Shown here in pieces: positions 28,974-37,866 of a DNA stretch of 64,000 nucleotides. A program made the position numbers and the translations under genes. The notes under the pieces are model-generated. The model had not been told where the DNA came from, made no database searches, and saw only the letters and a program-made list of their open reading frames with translations. Source of the DNA: Amycolatopsis orientalis DSM 40040 = KCTC 9412 (GTDB lineage Bacteria; Actinomycetota; Actinomycetes; Mycobacteriales; Pseudonocardiaceae); assembly GCF_000478275.1 (NCBI RefSeq), contig NZ_ASJB01000051.1, positions 124,001-188,000 on the forward strand, in the 5' to 3' direction. Positions within the stretch are counted from its first letter, which is position 1, and each line of letters begins with the position of its first letter.

Positions 28974-30158
28974 GTGACCAGTGCGACGGTGTACGACTTG
29001 GCGACGAAGGACCTGGATCCTCCGTTCGCGGTTGTCGACTTGGATGCTTTCGACGCGAACGGCGCCGACCTGCTGCGGCGGGCGGGCGGCAAACCGATCC
29101 GCGTGGTCAGCAAGTCGGTCCGTTGCCGGTACCTGCTCGACCGGGTGCTCGCGCGGCCCGGCTTCGAGGGCCTCATGTGCTACTCGCTCGCCGAAGCCGT
29201 CTGGCATGTCGAGCAGGGGACGACCGATGACATCGTCGTCGCCTACCCGACCGCCGACCACGGCGCGCTGCGACGGCTGGCGGCGAACGACCAGGCGCGG
29301 GCGGCGATCTCGATCATGGTCGACTCACCCGAACATCTCGATCTGGTCGACGCCGCGCTCGGCCGGGACCACCCCGAGATCCGGGTCTGTCTCGAACTCG
29401 ACGCCTCGTGGCGGCCGTTGCCCGGGGTGCACGTCGGCACCAGGCGCTCACCGGTGTTCAGCCCGAGGCAGGCCGCGGATCTGGCGCGAACCATCTTGTC
29501 CCGCAAGGGTTTCCGGCTCGTCGGGATGATGGCGTACGAAGGCCAGATCGCCGGTCTCGGCGATGCCGCGGGCAGTGGCGTCAAGAACTCGATCGTCGGC
29601 TGGATGCAGCGGAAGTCCATTGTGGAAATCGCGAAGCGCCGCGCGGCCGCCGTGCGGGCGGTGCGGGCGCTGACGGAGCTGGAGTTCGTCAACGGCGGCG
29701 GCAGCGGCAGCGTCGAATCGACTGGCGCCGAAGCCGCCGTCACCGAAATCGCGGCGGGTTCCGGCCTCATCGGCCCCACCCTCTTCGACGGCTACGCGCA
29801 CTTCTCGCCGCGACCGGCCGCGATGTTCGCGCTCCCCGTGGTCCGGCGCCCCGCGCCGAAGGTCGCGACGCTTTTCTCCGGCGGCTACATCGCTTCGGGC
29901 CCAGCGGAGGCTTCGCGACTCCCGACCCCGTACCTGCCCGAAGGCCTTTCGCTGCTCGGCTTCGAAGGCGCCGGCGAAGTCCAGACCCCCGTCTCCGGCG
30001 AAGCCGCCCGCCACCTGCGGCTCGGCGACCGCGTCTGGATGCGCCACGCGAAGGCGGGCGAACTCGCCGAACGCTTCACGCACTACCACGTCGTCATCGG
30101 CGACCGCGTCGATCGGACCGTCCCCACCTACCGAGGCGAACACCAAAACTTCGGCTGA
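28974..30158 (+). CDS. Alanine-racemase-fold amino acid deaminase/aldolase
   Basis: This fold-type III PLP enzyme (394 aa) has an N-terminal barrel with AVVDLDAFDAN and the PLP-lysine segment VVSKSVRC (Lys47). The C-terminal beta domain (D-Ser dehydratase/D-Thr aldolase type) contains a metal-site-like HYHV. It probably acts on D-threonine, D-serine or similar beta-hydroxy D-amino acids. The GTG start follows a 92-bp divergent promoter region shared with the lactone oxidase. A group of hairpins and DnaA boxes follows the gene. Confidence 0.82.
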   Translation: MTSATVYDLATKDLDPPFAVVDLDAFDANGADLLRRAGGKPIRVVSKSVRCRYLLDRVLARPGFEGLMCYSLAEAVWHVEQGTTDDIVVAYPTADHGALRRLAANDQARAAISIMVDSPEHLDLVDAALGRDHPEIRVCLELDASWRPLPGVHVGTRRSPVFSPRQAADLARTILSRKGFRLVGMMAYEGQIAGLGDAAGSGVKNSIVGWMQRKSIVEIAKRRAAAVRAVRALTELEFVNGGGSGSVESTGAEAAVTEIAAGSGLIGPTLFDGYAHFSPRPAAMFALPVVRRPAPKVATLFSGGYIASGPAEASRLPTPYLPEGLSLLGFEGAGEVQTPVSGEAARHLRLGDRVWMRHAKAGELAERFTHYHVVIGDRVDRTVPTYRGEHQNFG

Positions 30159-30231
30159 CCCCCGGGAACGCCCCAAAACCTCCACACCCGGGGTGTTCCG
30201 GTGATCAAGCTTCGCGAACGGATGCGAACCC

Positions 30232-30282
30232 GCGACGATGAAGGAATCGGGACACTCAACGTCCCAATTCCTTCATCGTCGC
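30232..30282. repeat. 22-bp hairpin with CTCAAC loop
   Basis: Arms 30232-30253 and 30261-30282 pair at 21 of 22 positions; the loop is ACTCAAC. It lies 73 bp after the aldolase stop and contains the repeated core GAC-CTCAAC-GTC type with the hairpin at 30551-30603. Confidence 0.75.
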
Positions 30283-30393
30283 CCTGCAAGACGGACCCCT
30301 CGGTGCCCCCACCCATCCCTGGGGGGCGTGCCCTGCACCAGCGTATCGGGAGGGGGTGTCGGGAATCGGGTTTCGGGGGAGTGAGGGGCGCGG

Positions 30394-30436
30394 TTGTCCA
30401 CAACTGTGGGTGGGTGTGGACAAGTTATGTGGATAA
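30394..30436. promoter_or_regulatory. Cluster of three consensus DnaA boxes
   Basis: TTGTCCACA lies at 30394-30402 (+), TGTGGACAA at 30415-30423 (complement of TTGTCCACA) and TGTGGATAA at 30428-30436 (complement of TTATCCACA). Three perfect actinobacterial DnaA boxes in 43 bp within a non-coding interval suggest a DnaA-titration or regulatory site. No replication gene (dnaA, dnaN, rpmH) is near, so it is unlikely to be oriC. Confidence 0.7.
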
Positions 30437-30550
30437 CCGTGTAAAGCCAGGTCAGGGTGGGTGGCGGCGTGGCTTGTGGGGATTGTGTGACTGCTGGGGC
30501 AGGGGATCCGGGCGCCGGTGGACACGAATGGAGCAGGGGGATCCACCGGT

Positions 30551-30603
30551 GTCGCGAAGGCTCCCTTTGCGACGCTCAACGTCGCAAAGGGGGCCTTCGC
30601 GAC
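30551..30603. repeat. 23-bp hairpin with CTCAAC loop
   Basis: Arms 30551-30573 and 30581-30603 pair along 23 bp with one G-U type pair; the loop is GCTCAAC. Arms read GTCGCGAAGG.TCCCTTTGC. The loop and closing GAC/GTC match the hairpin at 30232-30282, while the arms are unrelated. Confidence 0.75.
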
Positions 30604-30642
30604 GTCCAGGCAGCGAGTCGCGAGTCCACAAGGGACAGGTAC

Positions 30643-30725
30643 GGGCTGAAAGCGTCCTTCACCGAGTCCGACGCGACGAAAGCGTCCTTCGCCGAGTCAG
30701 ATGCGGTGAAGGGCCCCTTCAGCCC
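30643..30725. repeat. Multi-arm hairpin repeat before the TetR gene (terminator-like)
   Basis: Outer arms 30643-30664 and 30704-30725 pair at about 19 of 22 positions. Inside lies another copy of AAAGCGTCCTTC (30679-30690). The left arm GCTGAAAGCGTCCTTCACC is the same sequence as in the repeat at 5101-5189, so this is a dispersed family. It sits just beyond the TetR stop at a convergent junction. Confidence 0.7.
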
Positions 30726-30729
30726 CCAC

Positions 30730-31374
30730 TCAGGCTTCCCCGAACTTGCTCGCCAAGTACCCCTTCACCACCGACTTCGCCTCCGCCACGATCCGTTCGT
30801 CCCCGCGCGGGTCACGGCGGAACGCGAGCTTCAGCAGCGCGTCGGCCGTCTCGTTGGCGATCGTCAGCGCGAACCGGATGTCGTCCGGCGGTGACGAGAT
30901 CCGCGCCGAAAGCACGTCGGTGAGCGCGTCGACGATGACGGCGTTGTTGTCGCGAGTCTCGTCGAGCAGCTGGCGGTCCACGACATCGCCGAAGTGGACC
31001 TTCGAGAACCCAGGGACCTCGCGGTGCATGTCGAGGTAGATGTCGAGGATCGAGTCCACCACGTCCCACCAGTGCTCGGGCGCGAGCTGGTTGAGCGTTT
31101 CGGACACCGAGCTGACGAACCGTTCGAGGTTGCGCTGCGTCAGCGCCTGCACGACGGCGCGCTTGTCGGGGAAGAACTGGTACAGCGACCCGACGGCCAC
31201 ACCGGCGCGCTTCGCGATCAGCGTGGTCGTCAGTGCGTCGTAACCGAGCTCGTCGATCAGCTGGGCGCTGGCGTCGAGCATCTGCTCCACCCGCTTGGCG
31301 CTGCGCTGCTGAACGGGCTGCCGCCGGAGCGGAGTCGTCTCCGTCTGCGGTTTAGCGGCCTGGATGTCGGACAC
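30730..31374 (-). CDS. TetR-family transcriptional regulator
   Basis: The 214-residue protein has an N-terminal TetR helix-turn-helix (ALTTTLIAKRAGVAVGSLYQFFPDKRAVV) and a helical ligand domain. GTG 31374 is chosen because AAGGAGGAG lies directly upstream; the longer frame has no such site. A 20-residue flexible basic N-terminal arm precedes the DNA-binding domain. It is divergent from the beta-glucosidase/MFS operon and probably represses it in response to a glycoside or sugar. Confidence 0.88.
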   Translation of the reverse strand: MSDIQAAKPQTETTPLRRQPVQQRSAKRVEQMLDASAQLIDELGYDALTTTLIAKRAGVAVGSLYQFFPDKRAVVQALTQRNLERFVSSVSETLNQLAPEHWWDVVDSILDIYLDMHREVPGFSKVHFGDVVDRQLLDETRDNNAVIVDALTDVLSARISSPPDDIRFALTIANETADALLKLAFRRDPRGDERIVAEAKSVVKGYLASKFGEA

Positions 31375-31492
31375 GCGGGCTCCTCCTTCGCTGATCTGCG
31401 ACTTTATCGTGCCGACGGGGTTCCCCACGGTCGAGTGAAGGCATAGTATCTGAGAACTTTTCATGTTCGGTCCGAGTGTCCCGAGGAAAGGT

Positions 31493-32824
31493 GTGCCGCC
31501 GGTGGAGAATCCGACTTTCCCGTCCGAATTCCTGTGGGGTGTCTCGACCTCCGCCTTTCAGATCGAAGGGGCGACCGGAGAAGGTGGCCGGGGACTGTCC
31601 ATTTGGGACACCTTCACCGAAACGGAAGGAAAGATCGCGCGGGCTGAGCACGCAAAGGTAGCGGCCGATCACTACCACCGCTACTCCGAGGACATCGCGC
31701 TGATGGCCGAACTCGGTGTCGGCGCCTACCGGATGTCCTTCGCCTGGCCGAGGATCCAGCCCGACGGCGACGGAAAGCCCAACGCGGAAGGCCTCGCCTT
31801 CTACGACGAACTCATCGACGAGGTCTGCGCCGCCGGTATCCGCCCGGCGGGGACGCTCTTCCACTGGGACCTCCCGCAGGCGCTCGAGGACAAGGGTGGC
31901 TGGCTCGCCCGTGACACCGCAGAGCGGTTCGGCGAATACGCCGCCATCGTGGGCGAGCGATTCTCCGATCGGGTGAAAATGTGGATCCCGCTCAACGAGC
32001 CGATGGTCATGTCGATCTTCGGATACGCGATCGGCGAGTACGCCCCCGGCAAGACCCTCTTGCTCGACGCCTTGCCCACCGCGCACTATCAGAATCTCGC
32101 GCACGGTCTCGCCGTCCAAGCGCTGCGCGCGGCGGGTGCCGGCAGCGTCGGCACGGCCAACAACCATTCGCCGATCTGGCCCGCCTCCGATTCACCGGAG
32201 GACAAGGCCGCCGGCGAATGGATCGACGCCCTCATCAACCGGACGTACGCCGATCCTGTGCTGCTGGGCCGTTATCCCGAACAGGTCGTGCCGCATCTCC
32301 CCGCCGGCTTCGCGGAGGATCTGGCCACCATCGCGCAGCCGCTCGACTTCTACGGCGTGAACTACTACGAGCCGCAGGGCGTCGCCGCGCCCGGTGAAGG
32401 CAATCCGCTGCCCTTCGAACTTCGCGCGATCGAGGGATATCCCCTGACCACCAACGATTCCCCGATCGTCCCGCATGGGTTGCGCGAACTGCTCGTCGGC
32501 TTCCAGGAGCGCTACCGCGAGCACCTCCCGCCGGTCTACATCACCGAAAACGGCTGCAGTTTCGACGACGTCGTCGCCGAAGACGGGCACGTGCACGATC
32601 AGGAGCGCATCGACTTCCTCGACAGCCACCTCGTCGCGGTCCGGGAGGCGATGGACGCCGGCGTCGACGTCCGCGGGTACTTCGTGTGGTCGCTGATGGA
32701 CAACTTCGAATGGTCGAAGGGTTACCAGCCGCGGTTCGGCCTGGTGCACATCGACTACGAGACGCAGAAGCGGACGCCGAAGGATTCCTTCGACTGGTAC
32801 CGGAAACTGATCAGCCATGAGTGA
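31493..32824 (+). CDS. Family 1 glycoside hydrolase (beta-glucosidase)
   Basis: The GH1 hallmarks are present: the N-terminal FLWGVSTSAFQIEGA, the acid/base segment WIPLNEP (Glu in NEP), YGVNYY, the nucleophile segment PVYITENGC (Glu in TENG), and the aglycone-site VWSLMDNFEW. It is a retaining beta-glycosidase, probably cytoplasmic since no signal peptide is seen. GAGGAAAG lies 5 bp before GTG 31493; GTG 31502 is an alternative. Its stop overlaps the MFS gene (ATGAGTGA), so import and hydrolysis of a beta-glucoside are coupled. Confidence 0.92.
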   Translation: MPPVENPTFPSEFLWGVSTSAFQIEGATGEGGRGLSIWDTFTETEGKIARAEHAKVAADHYHRYSEDIALMAELGVGAYRMSFAWPRIQPDGDGKPNAEGLAFYDELIDEVCAAGIRPAGTLFHWDLPQALEDKGGWLARDTAERFGEYAAIVGERFSDRVKMWIPLNEPMVMSIFGYAIGEYAPGKTLLLDALPTAHYQNLAHGLAVQALRAAGAGSVGTANNHSPIWPASDSPEDKAAGEWIDALINRTYADPVLLGRYPEQVVPHLPAGFAEDLATIAQPLDFYGVNYYEPQGVAAPGEGNPLPFELRAIEGYPLTTNDSPIVPHGLRELLVGFQERYREHLPPVYITENGCSFDDVVAEDGHVHDQERIDFLDSHLVAVREAMDAGVDVRGYFVWSLMDNFEWSKGYQPRFGLVHIDYETQKRTPKDSFDWYRKLISHE

Positions 32825-34073
32825 GGTCACGGAGCTGCCCGAGGCACTCGCCGAACCGGTCGCCAGGGTCCGCGCGGGGTGGATGAGCCTGCTGTTCTTC
32901 GCGAACATCGCGCTGTGGCTGGGGATCTACGCGCCCATCCAGGTCCTGCTGCCGAAGCAGGCCGAAATTCTGGACGCGGCCAACAAAGAGGCCGTGTTCA
33001 GCCTGGTCACCGGAATCGGCGCGGTCATCGCGCTGATCGCCAACCCCGCCGTCGGCCTGCTCTCGGACCGGACCTGTTCCGCCCGCGGCCGCCGTCATCC
33101 GTGGACGGCGGCCGGTGCGGCGGTCGCCGCTGCCGGGCTCCTCGTCCTCGCGTTCGCACCGAACATCGCGGTCATGGTGCTCGGCTGGTGCCTCGTCCAA
33201 GCGGGGCTCAACGGGATGCTCGCGATGCTGGTTTCGGCCATCGCCGACCGGGTCCCCGTGCCGCAGCGCGCGCAGGTCGGCGGGCTGGTCGGCATCGCCC
33301 AGATGCTCGGGACCGTACTCGGCGCGGTGGTCGTCGTGGTGATGCTCGAAGTCGCCGGACTACCCCTGGGCTATGCGGTCTGCGCGGCCATCGTGCTCGC
33401 GGGGGCGGCGGCCTTCATCCTCCGCACGCCGGACGCGCGGCTGCCGGCCGAGTTCCGGCCGTCCGTCCGCACCCGGGACGTGCTGGCGAACCTGTGGATC
33501 TCCCCGCGCAGGCATCCCGACTTCGCCTGGGCGTGGGGCTGCCACTTCATGATCAACCTCGGCAACGCCTTCGGAACGCTGTACCTGTTGTTCTTCCTCA
33601 AGGACGCGGTGCACTACGAAGACCCCGACACCGGCCTGCTGATCATGATGGGGCTCTACGGGGCCGCGCTGATCGTCGGCGCGCTCATCGCCGGGCATTT
33701 CTCCGACAAGTCCGGACGGCGTAAGCCGTACGTCCTGGCGGCGTCGGTCGTGATGGCGGTCGCCGCGCTGGTACTGGTCGTCTGGCAGAACTGGACGGCC
33801 GCGCTCGCGGCGTCACCGTTGCTGGGCGTCGGTTTCGGCGCGTACATGGCCGTCGCGCTGGCGATGCTCACCCAGGTGCTGCCCGCCGCGCAGGACCGGG
33901 CGAAGGACCTCGGGGTCATCAACATCGCGAACTCGCTGCCGCAGGTGGTGGCGCCGATGCTGACCGCGCCGATTCTCGCCTACCTGGGCGGCTATCCGAG
34001 CCTCTTCGCGGCTTCGGCGCTGTCCACCGTCCTCGCCGCGGTGCTGGTCACGCGGGTGAAAGCGGTCAGCTGA
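32817..34073 (+). CDS. MFS transporter
   Basis: The 418-residue transporter has about 12 hydrophobic segments in two halves with an MFS loop-2 motif (NPAVGLLSDRTCSARGRRHPW) and a similar motif between helices 8 and 9 (GHFSDKSGRRKPYV). The D-R-G-R-R pattern is typical of sugar and sugar-derivative carriers. Its start overlaps the beta-glucosidase stop by 8 bp, so uptake of the glucoside or export of a product is likely. Confidence 0.9.
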   Translation: MSEVTELPEALAEPVARVRAGWMSLLFFANIALWLGIYAPIQVLLPKQAEILDAANKEAVFSLVTGIGAVIALIANPAVGLLSDRTCSARGRRHPWTAAGAAVAAAGLLVLAFAPNIAVMVLGWCLVQAGLNGMLAMLVSAIADRVPVPQRAQVGGLVGIAQMLGTVLGAVVVVVMLEVAGLPLGYAVCAAIVLAGAAAFILRTPDARLPAEFRPSVRTRDVLANLWISPRRHPDFAWAWGCHFMINLGNAFGTLYLLFFLKDAVHYEDPDTGLLIMMGLYGAALIVGALIAGHFSDKSGRRKPYVLAASVVMAVAALVLVVWQNWTAALAASPLLGVGFGAYMAVALAMLTQVLPAAQDRAKDLGVINIANSLPQVVAPMLTAPILAYLGGYPSLFAASALSTVLAAVLVTRVKAVS

Positions 34074-34125
34074 GCCGCGGTTCGAAGTTCTTCGTCCCGC
34101 TGAGAAGCCATCAGCGGAGTGGAGA

Positions 34126-34177
34126 CCGCGGACCGGTGCCGGTCGGGGGAGGGGAGTGCAACGGCACCGGCCCGCGG
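34126..34177 (+). terminator. GC-rich hairpin after the MFS gene
   Basis: A 9-bp stem (CCGGTGCCG/CGGCACCGG, 34133-34141 and 34162-34170) is extended by CCGCGG at 34126-34131 and 34172-34177. It follows the beta-glucosidase/MFS operon. The rest of the interval 34074-34426 shows nothing else recognisable. Confidence 0.5.
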
Positions 34178-34426
34178 GGTTCGGGGGATGGCAGCGGGCT
34201 CCTGACCAGGAATCGCGCTGCGTTTGTGATCATCAACTTAGCGACCGATTACTGCGTTCGCTAGGTGTTCTGCCGATAATTTTCGATTAATCGCGGTGGG
34301 GACCGGAGTGATTACCGAGAGCGTCTCGTCGCGTTCGGGGGTACGCGCGAACCGCTGCCGGCGAGGGCGAGATCGTGGCGTGGTTGCCGAGGGGGCGCTC
34401 GGACCGCCGTTCACTCGCCCGGCTTT

Positions 34427-34852
34427 CTAAGCGTGGACGCCGCCGATGGCCGGCCTGCGCGGGGTGACCAGCGCGTGCCTGCCGGTGGTTTCGCTCGCGC
34501 TGGCGGCGCGGGTCTGCCCGGGGAGACGCCGTCGGCTCTCCCGCCGGTGGTCCTGGGTGGCCGCCGTCTGCTGGGGGGCGAGGCCACCGGCGACCAGGTG
34601 CTCGTGCGCGACCTGCCACACCGAGCAGGGGGCCTTGCACTTGTGCCAGCGGGTCGAGCAGGTGGGGCAGTCCCCGCGCTCGTCGGGCTCGTGCGCCTGG
34701 AGCATGGCGCGCCAGCCTTCGGTAAGCCGGGGGAGCTCCGAGCGGGCGACCGACACGAGCGACTGCGCGTCGGCCCGGGTCGCGAGATCGGAGAGCATGT
34801 CGAGGCGTTCCCAAACCGCGTTGCGGAGGACTTGCCCTAGGACCTGATCCAC
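34427..34852 (-). CDS. Small conserved protein with four-cysteine (zinc-ribbon-like) motif
   Basis: This 141-residue protein has helical N-terminal sequence (LGQVLRNAVWERLDMLSDLA) followed by CPTCSTRWHKCKAPCSVW, a C-x2-C-x7-C-x3-C arrangement that may bind zinc. The last 40 residues are basic and low-complexity. It follows the next protein gene on the minus strand by 13 bp, suggesting a two-gene operon divergent from the XRE-TPR regulator. I do not recognise the family. Confidence 0.6.
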   Translation of the reverse strand: MDQVLGQVLRNAVWERLDMLSDLATRADAQSLVSVARSELPRLTEGWRAMLQAHEPDERGDCPTCSTRWHKCKAPCSVWQVAHEHLVAGGLAPQQTAATQDHRRESRRRLPGQTRAASASETTGRHALVTPRRPAIGGVHA

Positions 34853-34865
34853 GGAGAACTCACCG

Positions 34866-35294
34866 TTACCTTTCCGCCATCTTGGCGGCTTCGTTGAGCG
34901 CGGCCCTGAGCTGTCCGAGCTGGCCGGACGTCAGGCGCGCGGTCTCTCCTGGCGGCGAGACGAGAACCACCTGGTTGTCTTCGACGAACACGGTGACGGC
35001 GCGCTCGCGGCTGATGAGATCGCCGCACTGCACGCGCCAGACCAGTTGTCCGCCTTCATAACGGCGCACACTCGCGGTACGGGGGTCGACCGGGGCGGAC
35101 GGGGAGACCGGACGGTTGGCACCGGGGGCGACGGCGACCGCCTGCTGACCGGCGGGGCCGGCCGCACGCAGGTGGCGCGTGGCCATACCGGGCCGTCCCG
35201 CGGTGATGGAGCCTGTTGCGATCGAGTCCACGAACTCCACTGGCTCTTCTCCGCTCTCTCGTTCCACGTCGTCTTCGTAACCGCGTATCCGCAC
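34866..35294 (-). CDS. Conserved hypothetical protein
   Basis: This 142-residue protein has an acidic N-terminus, a Pro/Ala-rich middle, and a compact C-terminal domain (VWRVQCGDLISRERAVTVFVEDNQVVLVSPPGETARLTSGQLGQLRAALNEAAK) that looks like beta strands followed by a helix. There is no signal peptide. Gene order and strand suggest co-transcription with the four-cysteine protein. No function can be assigned. Confidence 0.65.
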   Translation of the reverse strand: MRIRGYEDDVERESGEEPVEFVDSIATGSITAGRPGMATRHLRAAGPAGQQAVAVAPGANRPVSPSAPVDPRTASVRRYEGGQLVWRVQCGDLISRERAVTVFVEDNQVVLVSPPGETARLTSGQLGQLRAALNEAAKMAER

Positions 35295-35378
35295 CTGTAG
35301 GGGGTTCGGAGACTTGGTAGCTCTCTGTGATCGCTGCCGGTGGCCGGTCGGTCACGGAGATCTGACAACTACAGTGAT

Positions 35379-35440
35379 GTGAAACCGAGTTCGATAGAAG
35401 GTCGAACCGCCGTCATAGCGGTGACCGGACGAGGTTTCAC
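35379..35440. promoter_or_regulatory. Inverted repeat in the divergent promoter region of the XRE-TPR gene
   Basis: GTGAAACC (35379-35386) and GGTTTCAC (35433-35440) form an 8-bp inverted repeat 46 bp apart in the 264-bp gap between divergent genes. It could bind the neighbouring XRE regulator; evidence is only its position and symmetry. Confidence 0.35.
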
Positions 35441-35558
35441 GGTAAGCGGTCAAACGACTTCTGCCGGGCCGATCACGGCGGGCATTCCGGTGTTTCGCGC
35501 GGTTGAATAGGTGTGCCTACGCTGTTTCTCGACCCCAACGGAACTGTGAGGGGGCGCA

Positions 35559-36968
35559 ATGGACGCCAGTATCGGTGGCGGCGCTGTCGCCGGCTCGGAC
35601 GCGAGTGCCAAGGGCCGCCAGAGTCACCCCGTGCCACCGGATGCCTGGGAGCAGCCGGAGATGCGAGCCGCACTGGCCACACGGGAGATCTCTTCCGTGT
35701 ACCGGCTGTTGCGCAAGCACGGTGTTTCGCAGCGCCAGATCGCCGCGATGACCGGCCAGTCGCAGTCCGAGGTGTCCGAGATCCTCAAAGGTCGCCAGGT
35801 GATGGCGTACGACGTGCTCACCCGCATCGCTGACGGCCTTGGTGTCCCCAGGGGATACATGGGTCTCGCCTATGACGAGGCGACAGCGATAAAGGTCGTC
35901 GGCGCTGCCGACGGCCAGCAGGCGGAGGAGGACGAGTCCGTGAAGCGACGGAGGTTCCTCGCGCACGCCGCCCAGGTCACGATGGGTGCGGCGGTGTTCG
36001 GTCCGGAATCGGGTACGTGGTCGGCGGGGCCGGCGAAGACGCCCGCTCCCGGGCGGATCGGCATGACCGACGTCCGCCAGGTGGAAGCCGCGACCAGAGC
36101 GCTCCGGTCCCTCGACTACCAGTACGGCGGCGGTTTCTGCCGCGACGCCGTGGTCGCCCAGCTGTCCTGGGGACAGCAGATGCTCGAGTCCAGCGGCACC
36201 GAAATGGTCAAGAACCGCCTGTACGTCGCGCTGGCCGACCTGCACAGCCTCGCCGGTTGGACCTCCTTCGACACCGGTCTCATGGACTCCGCCCGTGGTC
36301 ACTTCGCGAACGCGCTGGACCTGGCGAAACAGGGCGACAACCACCCGCTGGTGGCCAACGTGCTGTACCGGATGGGCCGCGTCTACCTGCACCAGGACGC
36401 GCCGAACGACGCGCTGAAACTGTTCCAGCTCGGCCAGATCGCCGCCCAGGAATCGGGCTCCGAGCTGGCGGTCGCCGTGCTCTGCGCCAACGAGGCGTGG
36501 GCCTACGCGATGATGGGCAACGAGGAGCAGGCCGTGAAGCTGCTCGGCCGGAGCAAGGACGAGTTCGCCCGCGCCAACCTGGCCGAGGCCGAGTCCTGGG
36601 TCAAGTTCTTCACCGAGACCGACGTCTACGCCATGATCGGCACCGTGCACACGGTGCTCGCCGCGAAGAACGCCGAGCACACCAAGTACGCGATCCCGGC
36701 GCTGACGAAGGCCGTCGAGTCCTACGACGACGACATGGCCCGCAGCAAGACCTTCATGCTCAGCGCACTGGCCACGAATCACCTGCTCGAAGGCGATCTC
36801 GATCATGGCTCCAAGGTGGGCTCGAAAGCCGTCGACTGCGCCGAGGGCATCAAGTCGGAGCGCGTGAAGGACCGCATGCGGCCGCTGCAGGTCGAGGCGG
36901 AGCGCCGCCGGAACAACGCCGACGCCCGTGACCTCGCCGATCGCCTCAACTCCTTCTACGCCGCCTGA
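35559..36968 (+). CDS. XRE-family regulator with TPR-like domain
   Basis: The 469-residue protein has an N-terminal helix-turn-helix (VYRLLRKHGVSQRQIAAMTGQSQSEVSEILKGR, about 47-79), a basic linker (VKRRRFLAHAAQ), and a long helical-repeat region with TPR-like units (LYVALADLHSLAGWTSFDTGLMDSARGHFANAL and following). This layout is common in actinomycete developmental and pathway regulators that sense partner proteins or peptides through the TPR part. GAGGGGGC upstream supports ATG 35559. The phosphotransferase gene follows immediately. Confidence 0.88.
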   Translation: MDASIGGGAVAGSDASAKGRQSHPVPPDAWEQPEMRAALATREISSVYRLLRKHGVSQRQIAAMTGQSQSEVSEILKGRQVMAYDVLTRIADGLGVPRGYMGLAYDEATAIKVVGAADGQQAEEDESVKRRRFLAHAAQVTMGAAVFGPESGTWSAGPAKTPAPGRIGMTDVRQVEAATRALRSLDYQYGGGFCRDAVVAQLSWGQQMLESSGTEMVKNRLYVALADLHSLAGWTSFDTGLMDSARGHFANALDLAKQGDNHPLVANVLYRMGRVYLHQDAPNDALKLFQLGQIAAQESGSELAVAVLCANEAWAYAMMGNEEQAVKLLGRSKDEFARANLAEAESWVKFFTETDVYAMIGTVHTVLAAKNAEHTKYAIPALTKAVESYDDDMARSKTFMLSALATNHLLEGDLDHGSKVGSKAVDCAEGIKSERVKDRMRPLQVEAERRRNNADARDLADRLNSFYAA

Positions 36969-36978
36969 GCGGACCGGA

Positions 36979-37866
36979 TTGGACGGCCGGTTCACGCCCG
37001 GCAAACTGCACGACGCCCTGCGGCGGACGTGCGAACTGCTGGGCGTGGACGCCGAAGGCGCCCGGCTGCTGAGGTTCACCAACAACGCCGTCTACGCACT
37101 GGCGAGCGCGCCGTTCGTCGTCCGGATCGTCGGCTCCACCCAGCTACGGCATCGCGTCGGCACCGTCGTGCGGGTCGCGCGCCATCTCGAAGTGCACGGA
37201 GTGCCGGCCATCCGGTTGCTTCCCGGTATCGAACAGCCCGTCCCGGTCGGCGAACATCTCGTGACGGTGTGGTGGAAAGTGCCCTCCACCGGCCGGAAGG
37301 CCAAATCCGCGGACCTCGCCGCGCTGCTTCGCCAGGTCCACGCGCTCGAGCCGCCCGAGGGCCTCGCCGAATGGGCACCGTTCGCCGCGGTCCGGGCCAG
37401 GGTTTCGGACGCGGAGGAGCTGGCCGACGGCGACCGGCGGTTCCTGCTCGACCGCTGTGCCGAGGTCGAGGCCGCGCTCGCGACACTCGACTTCCCCCTG
37501 CCCCGGGGCCTGATCCACGGTGACGCGCACCCCGGGAATGTGATCGCGGGACCGGACGGACCGGTGCTGTGCGATTTCGATTCGTCCGGTGTCGGGCCGC
37601 CGGAATGGGACCTCACCCCGCTCGCCGTCGGCCTCGAACGGTTCGGTGATCCCCCGGCTCGCTATCGCGTGTTCGCCGAGCGGTACGGATTCGACGTGAC
37701 CACCTGGTCGGGCTTCTCGGTACTGCGTGCCATCCGTGAACTGAAGCTCACGACGAGTGTCCTCCCGATTCTCCGGAGTCATCCCAGCGTGCGGGATGAG
37801 CTGCGAAAACGATTGGACGATCTCCGGTATGGGCGCACCGGCGCCCGATGGAACCGGTATCGGTGA
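36979..37866 (+). CDS. Aminoglycoside-phosphotransferase-like kinase (APH family)
   Basis: This small-molecule kinase of about 295 residues has the APH/choline-kinase catalytic loop LIHGDAHPGNVI and metal-site segment LCDFDSSGVGPPEWDL. The N-lobe shows LRFTNNAVYAL and VVRI. TTG 36979 lies just after the upstream stop; GTG 36928 would overlap the XRE gene by 41 bp. It probably phosphorylates a hydroxyl of a small metabolite. The pairing with an XRE-TPR regulator suggests joint control. Confidence 0.82.
   Translation: MDGRFTPGKLHDALRRTCELLGVDAEGARLLRFTNNAVYALASAPFVVRIVGSTQLRHRVGTVVRVARHLEVHGVPAIRLLPGIEQPVPVGEHLVTVWWKVPSTGRKAKSADLAALLRQVHALEPPEGLAEWAPFAAVRARVSDAEELADGDRRFLLDRCAEVEAALATLDFPLPRGLIHGDAHPGNVIAGPDGPVLCDFDSSGVGPPEWDLTPLAVGLERFGDPPARYRVFAERYGFDVTTWSGFSVLRAIRELKLTTSVLPILRSHPSVRDELRKRLDDLRYGRTGARWNRYR

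Noticed and set aside
30394..30436. Chromosomal replication origin (oriC)
   Set aside because: Three DnaA boxes are present, but no dnaA, dnaN, rpmH or parAB genes and no long AT-rich unwinding region occur nearby. A titration or regulatory site fits better.
30201..30923. A 240-codon + strand frame through the hairpin/DnaA-box region
   Set aside because: It runs through several inverted repeats and into the antisense of the TetR gene. It has no ribosome site or domain.
34287..34814. A 175-codon minus-strand frame overlapping the four-cysteine protein
   Set aside because: It is Arg/Pro-rich with no pattern. The alternative frame has balanced composition and a cysteine motif and follows its upstream gene by 13 bp.
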